Of a stretch of DNA of 64,000 bases, positions 36,051-44,736 are shown in pieces. Position numbers and translations under genes: made by a program. Positions within the stretch are counted from its first letter, which is position 1. Each line of letters starts with the position of its first letter. Where the stretch lies: NCBI RefSeq assembly GCF_004216565.1, contig NZ_SGWV01000011.1:310001-374000 (forward strand), in the 5' to 3' direction. The DNA comes from Sphaerotilus mobilis. GTDB lineage: Bacteria; Pseudomonadota; Gammaproteobacteria; Burkholderiales; Burkholderiaceae_C. The notes under the pieces were generated by a model. The model saw nothing but the letters and a program-made list of their open reading frames with translations. It ran no database searches and had not been told where the DNA came from.

Positions 36051-36974
36051 GTGCACCCCCAAACGCCCAAGGACACACCCGAGGACACGCCCGTGGATGC
36101 CGCCGTGCCCGACCCCACCCCCGGCCGCGCCTTCCTGCGCGCCTGCGCCTGGGACGTTGCCGTCCGCAAGCCCGGCAACGTCAGCCGGGCCTCGGACGGC
36201 CATGGCATGCAGGCGCAGACCTTTCTGGACAGCGCGGCCGCGTCGGTCGACGGACTCTGCATGCCCGGCGCGCGGGTGGGGGCGCGCATCGAGTCGGCCA
36301 CAGCCGCGAGCTGGGCCCGGGTGGGCTGCAACACCAACCTCGGGATCGTGCTGCTGTGTGCGCCGATCGCCGCAGCGGCCGAACGGGTCGATGCGCCCAG
36401 CGACTGGCGAGGGGCCGTTGTCGAGGTGATCAGGCACCTCGACGTGGCCGACGCAGAGGCGGCCTTTCGCGCCATCGTGCAGGCCAATCCGGGCGGTCTC
36501 GGTGATGCGGCTGAGCAGGACGTGCGCAGCGCGCCGAGCCTGAGCTTGCGGGCCGCCATGACGCTGGCCGCCGACCGCGACCGCATCGCCCGCCAGTACC
36601 GCGATGGCCTGGCCGAGCTGTTCGACCGGGGCCTGCCCGCGCTGGCCGGTGCGATCGGCCCGCTGGCCCCGGGCGATGAGGCCTGGGCGGTGCCCGAGGA
36701 TGCCGTGTCCACCGCGGCGGTCCAGCGGCTCTACCTGGGCTGGTTGGCCAGCGATCTCGATTCACACATTGTTCGCAAGCACGGCGAGGCGGTGGCACAC
36801 AGTGTCCTCAACGACGGCAGGGTCTGGCTGCGTCGCGCCGAGGCCGGCGAGCCGCTCGATGCCGATCCGGCCTGGGCTGCTTGGGACCACACGCTGAAGT
36901 CGCGCCGGATCAACCCCGGCACCAGCGCCGACCTCACCGTGGCCACGCTGATGTTGGCCTTGCTGGGCGCCTGA
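36051..36974 (+). CDS. Triphosphoribosyl-dephospho-CoA synthase-like protein (CitG family)
   Basis: A protein of about 307 residues that starts with GTG and has a poorly conserved first 25 residues. It then shows the CitG/MdcB-like pattern: WDVAVRKPGNVSRASDGHGM, CNTNLGIVLLCAPIA, and a C-terminal NPGTSADLTVATLMLALL. CitG enzymes transfer a triphosphoribosyl group from ATP to dephospho-CoA in making prosthetic groups. No citrate or malonate lyase genes are present here, so an H4MPT- or methylofuran-related ribosyl transfer is more likely. Homologues are regular members of H4MPT islands with unknown function. Confidence 0.85.
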   Translation: MHPQTPKDTPEDTPVDAAVPDPTPGRAFLRACAWDVAVRKPGNVSRASDGHGMQAQTFLDSAAASVDGLCMPGARVGARIESATAASWARVGCNTNLGIVLLCAPIAAAAERVDAPSDWRGAVVEVIRHLDVADAEAAFRAIVQANPGGLGDAAEQDVRSAPSLSLRAAMTLAADRDRIARQYRDGLAELFDRGLPALAGAIGPLAPGDEAWAVPEDAVSTAAVQRLYLGWLASDLDSHIVRKHGEAVAHSVLNDGRVWLRRAEAGEPLDADPAWAAWDHTLKSRRINPGTSADLTVATLMLALLGA

Positions 36975-37002
36975 TCGCCCTTGCCGCGTCCGGCATCGGG
37001 AC

Positions 37003-37059
37003 CGTCCCCAGGTGACACCCGATGTGGCACGGAACGTGATTAGGTAGAGGCTGGGGACG
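37003..37059 (+). promoter_or_regulatory. Inverted repeat flanking a weak sigma-54-like site before fae
   Basis: CGTCCCCAG at 37003-37011 is exactly complementary to CTGGGGACG at 37051-37059. Between them lies TGGCACGGAACGTGAT (37025-37040), with a perfect -24 element TGGCACG but GA where the -12 element should have GC. The region could be a regulated fae promoter of either class. No convincing sigma-70 hexamers were seen. Confidence 0.35.
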
Positions 37060-37115
37060 CCGTCCAGGGGGCGGGCCGTCACACCACAGAACCTTCAATT
37101 GGAGACGGAAACATC

Positions 37116-37625
37116 ATGGCAAAGATCGATCGCATGCTGGTGGGTGAGTCGCTCGTCGGCGACGGCAACGAGGTGGCCCACATCGACCTCATCATCGGCC
37201 CGCGCGGCAGTGCCGCTGAGACTGCCTTCGCGAACTGCCTGACCAACAACAAGGACGGCTTCACCTCGCTGCTGGCGGTGGTGGCGCCCAACCTGCTGTG
37301 CAAGCCCGCGACCGTGATGTTCAACAAGGTCACCATCAAGGGTGCCAAGCAGGCCGTGCAGATGTTCGGCCCGGCCCAGCGCGGCGTGGCCATGGCCGTG
37401 GCCGACTCGGTCGAGGACGGCACCATCCCGGCCGATGAAGCCGACAACGTCTTCATCTCGGTGGGCGTGTTCATCCACTGGGCCGCTGAAGACGACCGCA
37501 AGATCCAGGACTACAACTACGCCGCGACCAAGGAAGCCCTGGCACGCGCCGTGGCCAACTCGCCGACCGCTGCGGAAGTTGTCGCTCGCAAGGGCAGCGC
37601 CTCGCACCCGTTCGCCGCCCATTGA
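37116..37625 (+). CDS. fae: Formaldehyde-activating enzyme
   Basis: A 169-residue cytoplasmic enzyme that condenses formaldehyde with H4MPT to methylene-H4MPT. It is nearly colinear with Methylorubrum Fae: [75 protein letters not shown] and a final HPFAAH. The histidine of GNEVAHIDL (H22), proposed as the acid catalyst, is present. The Shine-Dalgarno GGAGACGG is strong and codons are highly biased, in keeping with an abundant protein. The gene is followed by a hairpin terminator. Confidence 0.97.
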   Translation: MAKIDRMLVGESLVGDGNEVAHIDLIIGPRGSAAETAFANCLTNNKDGFTSLLAVVAPNLLCKPATVMFNKVTIKGAKQAVQMFGPAQRGVAMAVADSVEDGTIPADEADNVFISVGVFIHWAAEDDRKIQDYNYAATKEALARAVANSPTAAEVVARKGSASHPFAAH

Positions 37626-37714
37626 GGTGGCGACAGAGGCGGCCCGTGTGGCTGCCTCTGGCCTGGGCATCGGCTGGCTCAAAGGCTGAGCCAGCGACAG
37701 AACCCTTCGACGAA

Positions 37715-37746
37715 TCGGGCCGGCCAGACCGGCCCGAAGTCGTTTG
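37715..37746 (+). terminator. Hairpin terminator after fae
   Basis: TCGGGCCGG at 37715-37723 pairs perfectly with CCGGCCCGA at 37729-37737 around a CCAGA loop, and AGTCGTTTGTT follows. It lies about 90 bases after fae. The rest of the 213-base gap to the convergent folB-like gene shows no gene. Confidence 0.65.
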
Positions 37747-37838
37747 TTCAGCGGCGTTTTTAGCGGCGCTTCAGGGAGGTCGATCTCAGCGGGCCGCCCC
37801 GCTGTCGGGTGAGTGGCCCGCTGTCGTGTCAGTGACGG

Positions 37839-38330
37839 TCAGTGACCTTGTGGCACCGTGCCCGCGCCGATCCAGCGCAGCACCTGGGCGCCCGTCTGCG
37901 TGCCGGCGCTGGCCGTGCCCTGTGGACGGCTGGTGTGGCGGCGCCGCTCGATCATCACGCCCACCGCCTGCACGTTGTCGAACTTGCGCGGCTTGACCAC
38001 CTTGACGCGCACCCAGGCCGCGCCGAAGTCGACCAGCAGCATCTGCGCGATGCGTTCGGCCAGCGCTTCGAGCAGGGTCACGCCGTGGTCCAGCATCAAG
38101 GCATCGAGGCGGTCGCGGACCACGCCGTAGTCGATGGTGTCGACGATCTGGTCGCTGTCGCAGGCATCGGCATGAGGCACGCCGGCATGCACGTCGATCA
38201 CCAGCGGCTGGGTGCGGTGGAACTCCGAGGGATGGATGCCGATGACGGTCTCGCCGGTGTAGCCCTCGATGAAGATCAGGTCGAGCGCATCGGTGCCGGT
38301 GTCGGCGGTCGGTGAAGGGTGGGTCGTCAT
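37839..38330 (-). CDS. folB: Dihydroneopterin aldolase family protein
   Basis: A 163-residue protein with the FolB fold: DLIFIEGYTGETVIGIHPSE at the N-terminus, VDTIDYGVVRDRLDALML, the helix VTLLEALAERIAQMLL and VRVKVVKPRKFDNVQAVGVMIER. The conserved glutamate and lysine of the aldolase site (LLEALAER, VKVVKPRK) are visible. It would cleave 7,8-dihydroneopterin to 6-hydroxymethyl-dihydropterin, a precursor shared by folate and H4MPT synthesis. Its place inside the island, rather than with other folate genes, suggests service to H4MPT synthesis. The 30 residues at the C-terminus are an unusual extension. Confidence 0.87.
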   Translation of the reverse strand: MTTHPSPTADTGTDALDLIFIEGYTGETVIGIHPSEFHRTQPLVIDVHAGVPHADACDSDQIVDTIDYGVVRDRLDALMLDHGVTLLEALAERIAQMLLVDFGAAWVRVKVVKPRKFDNVQAVGVMIERRRHTSRPQGTASAGTQTGAQVLRWIGAGTVPQGH

Positions 38331-38470
38331 GGACGGGGCGGCTTGCAGCAAGGGAAGGTCTCCTCGGGATCGCGGTCGGCGTGTGTTCGATGTGTCACCA
38401 GGGCGCGGCCATGCAGCAACCATGCCCGCGAACGCTGCGGTCAAGGTGTCGTGCCGGTTTCGTCAGGCTC

Positions 38471-38516
38471 GGGACAAACACCGCTTCCTTTCCCGGGGTG
38501 ACGGGAAAAAATCCCG
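38471..38516 (+). promoter_or_regulatory. Candidate regulatory elements before the sigma-54 activator gene
   Basis: GGGACAAACA at 38471-38480 shares GACAAACA with two copies upstream of fhcB (47779-47788 and 47942-47951). CGGGA-AAAAA-TCCCG at 38502-38516 is a small AT-centred dyad, rare in this GC-rich sequence. Both lie in the 269-base gap between the folB-like gene and the activator gene. A role as activator or regulator sites is only suggested by position and repetition. Confidence 0.35.
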
Positions 38517-38599
38517 ATCCTGTCTTGATGGCGGTTCGATCCGGACCGCCTGGGAAGACCCTGCATCAACGCGGCCATCCAGGGCCGCAGGAGTCCCCG

Positions 38600-40675
38600 A
38601 TGGCCATCACCGTTCTCAACACTGGCCGACACGCCGAGCGTGTCTTTGACGTCGTTCGCAGCGGCTTCGGCGAGGAGAACAACGACGTCGTCGCACGGTC
38701 CTGGCGGCGTTGCCTTGACGAGTACCTGCTGCATCCGGACCGCCCGCGCGAGCTGCGGGCGCTGGAAGCCCCGGCGCTGCACGAGCGGCTCGGTCGCATG
38801 GCCACCCTGGTCGACTGCGCCCGCCACGAAATGGCCACGCTGTTCCAGCAGCTCGCGGACCAGGAGGCGGCAGTCGTGTTGACCGACACCGACGGCGTCA
38901 TCCTGCACATGGTCGCCTCGCCGGAGTTCGCCGAAGAGGTCGCGCCGCTGGGCCTGCGCCCGGGCGTGTTCTGGAGCGAGACCGAGGCCGGCACCAATGG
39001 CATGGGCACCTGCCTGGCGGCGGCCGCGCCGGTCGCGGTGCGACGCGAGGACCACTTCTACACCCAGTACACCGGCCTGACCTGCTCGGCCGTGCCGGTC
39101 TACAACCCCGCTGGCGAAATGGCCGCGGTGCTCGACGTCTCCAGCCGCTCCTCGCTGATGCAGCAGCACCTGCTGGTGCTGCTGGGCATGACGGCCCGCA
39201 TGATCGAGAACCGCCTGATCGACCAGTGCTTCCGCCATGCCCACCCGGTCCACTTCCACAGCCGGCCGGAGTTCGTCTACACGCTGCATGAAGGCCGGCT
39301 GGCGGTCTCCGATGACGGCCACATCCTGGCGGCCAACCGCAGCGCGCTGTTCCAGCTCGGCCTGCAGTCGGTGGCCGACATCCGCTCGCGCCGCATCGAG
39401 GACATCTTCCAGACCTCGCAGGAAGACCTGCTGCATCGCAGCACGCTGTCGTCCTTCCACCCGGTCGTGACCTACCGTGCCCACGCCTCGCACCGCTTCT
39501 TTGCGGTCATGCGGCGCCCGGCGGTGGAGGCCAGTGCGCTGCAGGTCGGCGCGCTCGCCGGCCAGGCCGCCATGCCCGGCCGTGTCTTGACGCCCACCCG
39601 CACGCCGCTGCCGCGTCCGCTGACCCAGCCGGCCGCGCCGGTCGGGCCGACCCTGACCGATCCGACGCTGGCCCGTCAGCTCGACGTCGCCCGGCGCGTC
39701 ATCGCCCGCCAGACGCCGGTGCTGCTGTGCGGCGAGACGGGTTCGGGCAAGGAGGTCTTTGCCCGTGCCGTGCACGAGGGCAGCCCGCGCAGCAGCGGGG
39801 CCTTTGTGGCCGTCAACTGCGCCAGCCTGCCCGAGAGCCTGATCGAGTCCGAGCTGTTCGGCTATCGGGCCGGCGCCTTCACCGGCGCACAGCGCAATGG
39901 CCGGCGCGGCAAGATCCTGCAGGCCGACGGCGGCACGCTCTTCCTCGACGAGATCGGCGACATGCCGCTCGAACTGCAGGCCCGGCTGCTGCGCGTGCTG
40001 GAAGAGCGGCAGGTCACGCCGCTGGGCTCCGAGGAGACCGTCTCGGTCGACTTCCAGCTGCTCAGTGCCAGCCACCGCAACCTGATGGAGCTGGTCGAGG
40101 CCGGCCGCTTCCGCGAAGACCTGTACTACCGCCTCGCCGGTGTCGAAGTGCGCCTGCCCGCCTTGCGCGAGCGCAGCGACCGCGCCGAGCTGATCCGCAG
40201 CCTGCTGCAGGCCGAAGGCGGCGGCGATGCCCGCCTGTCCAGCGAGGCCGATCACCTGTTGATGGCCTATGCCTGGCCCGGCAACGTGCGCCAGCTGCGC
40301 CACGCGCTGCGCTCGGCCTGCGCGCTGGCCGACGGCGCGCCGGTGCGCCTGGAGCACCTGCCGCTGGCGCTGCAACGCGCCTCGATCGAGGCGGGCAGTC
40401 CGATGGTCACCTTGCCGATGGCCGACGCGCCACGCGACCTGCCCGTCGATGAGCCGGCATCGAACTTGCCTGTCTCGCCCATCGACGAGGCCGCCGACGA
40501 CGAGGCGGTCCAGAAGCTCAACCCGATCCAAGCCAACGAGCGGCAAATGCTGCTCAAGATGCTCGAACAGCACCGCTGGAACGTCAGCAGCGTGGCCAAG
40601 GCCTTCGATGTCAGCCGCAACACCCTGTACCGACGACTGCACAAGTTGCACATCCGGCTCTCCCACCCCGAGTGA
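38600..40675 (+). CDS. Sigma-54-dependent Fis-family transcriptional activator (AcoR-like)
   Basis: A 691-residue activator. An N-terminal GAF-type sensor region covers about 60-220 (EAAVVLTDTDGVILHMVASP, then SETEAGTNGMGTCLAAAAPV). A PAS-like segment lies at about 235-300, and the AAA+ domain at about 355-570. The AAA+ domain has Walker A GETGSGKEVFARAV, the sigma-54 contact loop YRAGAFTGAQ, Walker B GGTLFLDEIGDMPLELQ and the arginine-containing NVRQLRHALRS. A Fis-type helix-turn-helix (RWNVSSVAKAFDVSRNTLYR) ends the protein. CAGGAGT precedes the ATG. Related proteins sense small alcohols, aldehydes or ketones. It is the only regulator in the H4MPT island and probably acts on the sigma-54-like sites before mptG and fhcB. 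Confidence 0.92.
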   Translation: MAITVLNTGRHAERVFDVVRSGFGEENNDVVARSWRRCLDEYLLHPDRPRELRALEAPALHERLGRMATLVDCARHEMATLFQQLADQEAAVVLTDTDGVILHMVASPEFAEEVAPLGLRPGVFWSETEAGTNGMGTCLAAAAPVAVRREDHFYTQYTGLTCSAVPVYNPAGEMAAVLDVSSRSSLMQQHLLVLLGMTARMIENRLIDQCFRHAHPVHFHSRPEFVYTLHEGRLAVSDDGHILAANRSALFQLGLQSVADIRSRRIEDIFQTSQEDLLHRSTLSSFHPVVTYRAHASHRFFAVMRRPAVEASALQVGALAGQAAMPGRVLTPTRTPLPRPLTQPAAPVGPTLTDPTLARQLDVARRVIARQTPVLLCGETGSGKEVFARAVHEGSPRSSGAFVAVNCASLPESLIESELFGYRAGAFTGAQRNGRRGKILQADGGTLFLDEIGDMPLELQARLLRVLEERQVTPLGSEETVSVDFQLLSASHRNLMELVEAGRFREDLYYRLAGVEVRLPALRERSDRAELIRSLLQAEGGGDARLSSEADHLLMAYAWPGNVRQLRHALRSACALADGAPVRLEHLPLALQRASIEAGSPMVTLPMADAPRDLPVDEPASNLPVSPIDEAADDEAVQKLNPIQANERQMLLKMLEQHRWNVSSVAKAFDVSRNTLYRRLHKLHIRLSHPE

Positions 40676-41303
40676 GCCCACGCCCGTCTCGCCCCCTGCA
40701 GCCCGCCTGCCGGGCGATGACGACGACGGGTCCACGCTGGGCCCGGTCCGGTCCCGTTTCGCCTGGTGCCTGACCGGCTCGGGCCACGGCCTGCATGAAT
40801 CGCTCGAACTCGCGGCCCGCCTGCCGCAGGTCGACCTGTTCCTGTCGGCCGCTGGCGAGGAGGTGCTGGGCATCTACGAGATCACCCTCGAATCGCTGCG
40901 CCAGCGCTTTCGCGTGCTGCGTGACAAGACCGCCAGTTCGGTGCCGGTCGGGCGGCTCTACACCGACGTGTATCACACGGTGATCGTCGCGCCGGCCACC
41001 AGCAACACGGTGGCCAAGTGCGCCTACGGCTTCAGCGACACGCTGCCGACCAACATGTTTGCGCAGGCCGGCAAGCTGGGCATCCCGGGCATCGTGTTCG
41101 CGTGCGACACCGAGCCGGTGGTCGTCACGCAGGCACCGCATGGCTGGGTGACGCTGCGACCGCGCCGCATCGAGCTGGACAACGTCGAGCGTCTGCGCGC
41201 CATCGACCACGCCCGCGTCGTCGCCTCGGTCGACGAGCTGGAACAGGCGCTGACGCTGCGCCTGCATGAACTGTCGCTGTCGTGGATCACCTCGTCTTCC
41301 TGA
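40608..41303 (+). CDS. dmrB: Archaeal-type flavoprotein, dihydromethanopterin reductase
   Basis: A flavodoxin-like HFCD-fold protein: FAWCLTGSGHGLHESLEL (phosphate/flavin loop), FLSAAGEEVLGIYEITLES, TVIVAPATSNTVAKCAYGFSDTLPTN (flavin site) and ACDTEPVVV. It matches DmrB, which reduces dihydromethanopterin to H4MPT in the last step of cofactor synthesis. The start is uncertain. ATG 40608 is the only ATG in frame but lies 68 bases inside the activator gene and adds about 45 residues of non-homologous sequence. A CTG near 40709 would give a protein closer to the usual length. The 3' end overlaps the next gene by 22 bases. Confidence 0.85.
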   Translation: MSAATPCTDDCTSCTSGSPTPSEPTPVSPPAARLPGDDDDGSTLGPVRSRFAWCLTGSGHGLHESLELAARLPQVDLFLSAAGEEVLGIYEITLESLRQRFRVLRDKTASSVPVGRLYTDVYHTVIVAPATSNTVAKCAYGFSDTLPTNMFAQAGKLGIPGIVFACDTEPVVVTQAPHGWVTLRPRRIELDNVERLRAIDHARVVASVDELEQALTLRLHELSLSWITSSS

Positions 41304-42742
41304 CCGGCCGTCTGGCCGAACCGGCGCTGCGGCGCGTGCTCGGCGACATGGCCGAGGGCGGCGCGCTGCCCTTCAGCTGGGAGGTCCGCGAGATCGGCGT
41401 GCAGGTCGCTGCGCTGATGACGCCCACGCTGATCCAGCGACGTGTGCCGCGCCCGCTGGCTGCCACCAAGCTCATCGTGCCGGGCCGTTGCCGGGGCGAC
41501 CTGAGCGAACTGAGCGCCCACTACGGCCTGCCGGTCGAGCGCGGCCCGGAGGAGCTCAAGGACCTGCCGCAGCACTTCAAGCTGGCCGCCCGTGCGGTCG
41601 ACCTGAGCCGCTGGCGCACCCGCATCTTTGCGGAGATCGTCGACGCGCCGCAGCTGACCGTCGAGGCCACGCTCGCACGCGCTGCCGCCTTGCGGGCCGA
41701 GGGCGCCGACGTCATCGACCTGGGCTGCCTGCCGGGCACGGCCTACCCGCAGCTCGACGACAGCGTGCGCGCCTTGAAGGACGCCGGTTTCCAGGTCAGC
41801 GTGGACTCGCTCCAGCCCGAAGAACTGCTACGCGGCGGCCGGGCCGGCGCCGACTACCTGCTGAGCCTGCCGCCGTCCCTGCTGTGGATCGCCGACGAGG
41901 TGCCGTCCACCCCGGTGCTGATCGGCCGCGAGCCGGCCGACGAGGAAGGCCTGGCCAGCAGCATCGAGGCCTTGCAGCGCCGCGGCCGGGCCTTCCTGGC
42001 CGACGCCATCCTCGACCCGATTCCCTTCGGCCTGACCCGCTCCATCGTGCGCTACCAGCGCCTGCGCGACCGCTTTCCCGAGGCGCCCATCCTGATGGGC
42101 GTGGGCAACCTGACCGAGCTGACCGAGGCCGACACCAGCGGCATCCACGCGCTGCTGCTGGGCATCTGCGCCGAGCTGGATGTGGCCGCCATCCTGACCA
42201 CGCAAGTCAGCGCCCACGCCCGCCGCGCCGTGCGCGAGGCCGACGTCGCCCGGCGTGTCATGCATGTGGCTCAGACCCTGCGCACCTTGCCCAAGGGCCT
42301 GGGCGATGCGCTGCTGACGACCCATTCCAAGCAGCCCTGGCCCGACACGCCCGACGAGATCGCCGCCACCGCCGTCCAGGTGCGCGATCCGAACTTCCGC
42401 ATCCAGGTCTCCGAACGCGGCCTGCACGTCTACAACCGCGACGGCCTGCGCCTGGCTCAGGACCCGTACACGCTGTGGCCGCAGCTGGGCCTGCAGGGCG
42501 ATGCCGGCCATGCGTTCTACATGGGCGTCGAACTGGCCCGCGCGCAGATCGCCTGGCAGCTCGGCAAGCGCTATGTGCAGGACCAGCCGCTGCGCTGGGG
42601 CGTGGCGGCCGACACGCCTGACGATGTTTCCGGGCTGACCCAGGACAACGCCGCCGCCTGCGGACCCGCTCAGGCCGTGTCTGCCGCTGCGGCGACCGGC
42701 TCGCCCGCATCGACACCCTCAAGACCCGCGACATCGCCATGA
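41282..42742 (+). CDS. Dihydropteroate-synthase-like protein of the H4MPT island
   Basis: The 486-residue protein has a GTG start. The N-terminal domain of about 130 residues (FLTGRLAEPALRRVLGDMAE) is specific to this family. The central TIM barrel resembles pterin-binding DHPS: TRIFAEIVDAPQLTVEATLA, GADVIDLGCLPGTAYPQLDD, VSVDSLQPEELLRGG, PILMGVGNLTELTEADTSG. By comparison with archaeal non-canonical dihydropteroate synthase it probably joins the pterin alcohol diphosphate to beta-RFA-P. This is an inference from family and context. The C-terminal 40 residues are alanine/proline-rich and likely disordered. It overlaps dmrB before and the DUF447 gene after. Confidence 0.85.
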   Translation: MDHLVFLTGRLAEPALRRVLGDMAEGGALPFSWEVREIGVQVAALMTPTLIQRRVPRPLAATKLIVPGRCRGDLSELSAHYGLPVERGPEELKDLPQHFKLAARAVDLSRWRTRIFAEIVDAPQLTVEATLARAAALRAEGADVIDLGCLPGTAYPQLDDSVRALKDAGFQVSVDSLQPEELLRGGRAGADYLLSLPPSLLWIADEVPSTPVLIGREPADEEGLASSIEALQRRGRAFLADAILDPIPFGLTRSIVRYQRLRDRFPEAPILMGVGNLTELTEADTSGIHALLLGICAELDVAAILTTQVSAHARRAVREADVARRVMHVAQTLRTLPKGLGDALLTTHSKQPWPDTPDEIAATAVQVRDPNFRIQVSERGLHVYNRDGLRLAQDPYTLWPQLGLQGDAGHAFYMGVELARAQIAWQLGKRYVQDQPLRWGVAADTPDDVSGLTQDNAAACGPAQAVSAAAATGSPASTPSRPATSP

Positions 42743-43365
42743 GCCCCAGCCCCGCCAACGACGTCATCTACGAGGTCGTGCTGACCACCCGCTCGGCGCT
42801 GGGTGCGCTGCACATCGCGCCGATGGGCGTGCGCTACCGCCGCGAGGCGGGCGTCGACCAGGTCGTCGTCATGCCCTTCAAGCCCTCGACCACGCTGGAC
42901 AACATCCGCGCCCGACGTGGCGCGGTGCTCAACGTCGTCACCGACACGCGGGTCTTCGCCGGCTGCGTCACCGGCCGGCGCGACTGGGCTTGCGAGCCTG
43001 TGCCCGCCAACGACGGCCTGCGCCTGGCCTGCGGTCTGCGCCATCTGGCGCTCGAACTGGTCGATGACCATGACGACGTTCAGCGACCGGTGCTGACGCT
43101 GCGCGTGACCGAGCAGGTCGAGCACGCGCCCTTCCTCGGCTTCAACCGCGCCCAGGCGGCCGTCATCGAAGGGGCGGTGCTGATCAGCCGGCTGAAGCTG
43201 CTGCCGCTCGCGCGCATCGAGCGGGAACTGGCGCCGCTGCAGGTCGCCATCGACAAGACCGCCAGCGCCTGTGAACACGAGGCCTGGGGCTGGTTGCTGG
43301 AGGCCGTCGAGCGCCATCGGCAGACCTTGACGCCGACCGAGGCTGCTGCGCCGGAGGGCCGATGA
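42739..43365 (+). CDS. DUF447 family protein of the H4MPT island
   Basis: A 208-residue protein of a family shared with methanogens and methylotrophs. Its sequence fits a split-barrel flavin-binding fold: VIYEVVLTTRSALGALHIAPMGVRY, VVVMPFKPSTTLDNIRARRGA, then EHAPFLGFNRAQAAVIEGAV. No reaction is known. Its near-universal association with H4MPT genes points to cofactor synthesis or repair. It is coupled by 4-base overlaps to the genes on both sides. Confidence 0.85.
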   Translation: MSPSPANDVIYEVVLTTRSALGALHIAPMGVRYRREAGVDQVVVMPFKPSTTLDNIRARRGAVLNVVTDTRVFAGCVTGRRDWACEPVPANDGLRLACGLRHLALELVDDHDDVQRPVLTLRVTEQVEHAPFLGFNRAQAAVIEGAVLISRLKLLPLARIERELAPLQVAIDKTASACEHEAWGWLLEAVERHRQTLTPTEAAAPEGR

Positions 43366-44114
43366 ACACGGGGCTTGCGGCCATCGACCCGCTGCCGCTG
43401 GCCACCCGCCTGCATGCGCTGGTCAGCGTGCGCGACGTCGCCGAGGCCCTGCAGGCGGCGGCGGCCGGCGTCGACACCATCGACCTGAAGGACCCGTCCG
43501 ACGGCGCCCTCGGCGGCTTGCCGCTGCCGGTGATCGCGGCCATCGTCGCGGCCTTGCGGGGCTGGGCGGGCGACATGTCTGTCAATGCCATCTCCATCAG
43601 CGCGACGGTCGGCGACTGGCCGGCAGCGGCCCGCGCGGCGATCCTGCGCCGGGTTGACCGTGTCGCGGCCTGCGGCGTCGACCAGGTCAAGGTCGGCACA
43701 TCGATGCACGACGTCGATGCCGCCGTCGCGCTGATCGACGCGCTGGCCGCGCATGCGAGGTCCACCGGCATCGCGATCGTTCCGGTCCTGATCGCCGACG
43801 ACGGCATCGCATCGGCCTGCATCGCGGCGGTGCGGCGCGGCGGCTTTGCGGCCGTGATGCTCGACACCGCCGACAAGCGCGGTGGCTCGTTGCTGCAGCG
43901 CCGCCCGGCGGCCGAACTGGCGGCGTGGGTCGAGGCCTTGCGCGGCCCCGGCATGCGGGTCGGCCTGGCCGGCGCGCTGATGCCGGCCGACATCCCCGCC
44001 TTGCGTGCCCTGTCGCCCGACTACGCCGGCTTCCGCTCGGCGGTCTGTGCCGGCGATCGGCGGCTGGGGCTGGATGCGGGCAGGCTGGCGGCCTTGCTGG
44101 TCGCGCTGGGGTGA
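43362..44114 (+). CDS. mfnB: (5-formylfuran-3-yl)methyl phosphate synthase
   Basis: A 250-residue TIM-barrel protein of the DUF556/MfnB family. The Schiff-base lysine lies in IDLKDPSDGALGGL, with VSVRDVAEALQAAAAGVD before it, and FAAVMLDTADKRGGSLLQ carries the acidic catalytic residue. MfnB condenses two glyceraldehyde-3-phosphate molecules to the furan phosphate, the first step of methanofuran/methylofuran synthesis. In proteobacteria the product serves the FhcABCD complex encoded further on. The gene ends 14 bases before convergent mfnE. Confidence 0.92.
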   Translation: MNTGLAAIDPLPLATRLHALVSVRDVAEALQAAAAGVDTIDLKDPSDGALGGLPLPVIAAIVAALRGWAGDMSVNAISISATVGDWPAAARAAILRRVDRVAACGVDQVKVGTSMHDVDAAVALIDALAAHARSTGIAIVPVLIADDGIASACIAAVRRGGFAAVMLDTADKRGGSLLQRRPAAELAAWVEALRGPGMRVGLAGALMPADIPALRALSPDYAGFRSAVCAGDRRLGLDAGRLAALLVALG

Positions 44115-44127
44115 AGGAGACCGGCGT

Positions 44128-44736
44128 TCAGCCGTGATCCGCGCCCGCCGTGCGCTGCCCGAACAGCAGCAGTTCGCGCAGGCCTTCGCCCTGGTCGCGG
44201 CTGAGGATGTCGATGGGCAGGCCGGCCTGGCGGGCCAGAGGGCCGAAGCCGTCGTCGAGCACGGCGGCCTGGACCAGCTGGTCGACATCGAGGCTGGCGT
44301 CGATGGTGCAGCTCTTGACCAGCACCAGGCGTTCGGCGTTCAGGCGCCGCGCCAGGGCCAGCGCGATGCTGTCGGAGGTGTGCCGCCAGTTGGTCAGCGG
44401 ATCGGGCTGGTGGCGCAGCAGCTCCAGCGGCTGCCACAGGGCGACGCCGCCACGGCGCAAGGTCGGGGTGATGTCGGCCTCGCGGCTGACCAGGCGCAGG
44501 GCCGGGTTCAGGCTGTTGAGCAGGTAGGCGTTCTGGACCATGGTCAGCACCGCCATGTTGTGGGCGCTGAGGTCGTCGGTGTCCCAGCGTTCCTGCAGCT
44601 GGCGGACCTCATCGGCCAGCGTGCCACCGCCGCAGACCAGCGCGATGCGGCCACCGCCGAGCTGGCCCAGCAGCGTCAACCAGGCGGGCAGCAGCGGGTC
44701 GCCGCACAGGCTGCCCCCGATCTTGACCACCCACAT
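44128..44736 (-). CDS. mfnE: Amino-acid-kinase family protein, furan phosphate kinase
   Basis: A 202-residue protein of the amino-acid kinase fold: WVVKIGGSLCGDPLLPAWL (ATP loop), IALVCGGGTLADEVRQLQ, and AERLVLVKSCTIDASLD. It corresponds to MfnE, which phosphorylates the aminomethyl-furan monophosphate to the diphosphate. The start is an ATG overlapping the stop of the upstream mfnF gene (TGATG), so translation is coupled. It is convergent with mfnB. Confidence 0.9.
   Translation of the reverse strand: MWVVKIGGSLCGDPLLPAWLTLLGQLGGGRIALVCGGGTLADEVRQLQERWDTDDLSAHNMAVLTMVQNAYLLNSLNPALRLVSREADITPTLRRGGVALWQPLELLRHQPDPLTNWRHTSDSIALALARRLNAERLVLVKSCTIDASLDVDQLVQAAVLDDGFGPLARQAGLPIDILSRDQGEGLRELLLFGQRTAGADHG

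Noticed and set aside
33551-36712. Open frame of more than 1000 codons on the minus strand opposite mch and its neighbours
   Set aside because: The plus-strand genes have clear family motifs and overlapping starts and stops. The minus frame has no motif and a composition skewed by the opposite codon bias.
36051-36974. CitG-like gene as part of a citrate or malonate lyase system
   Set aside because: No lyase subunits, acyl-carrier protein or CitX-like gene is nearby. The gene is locked between H4MPT genes.
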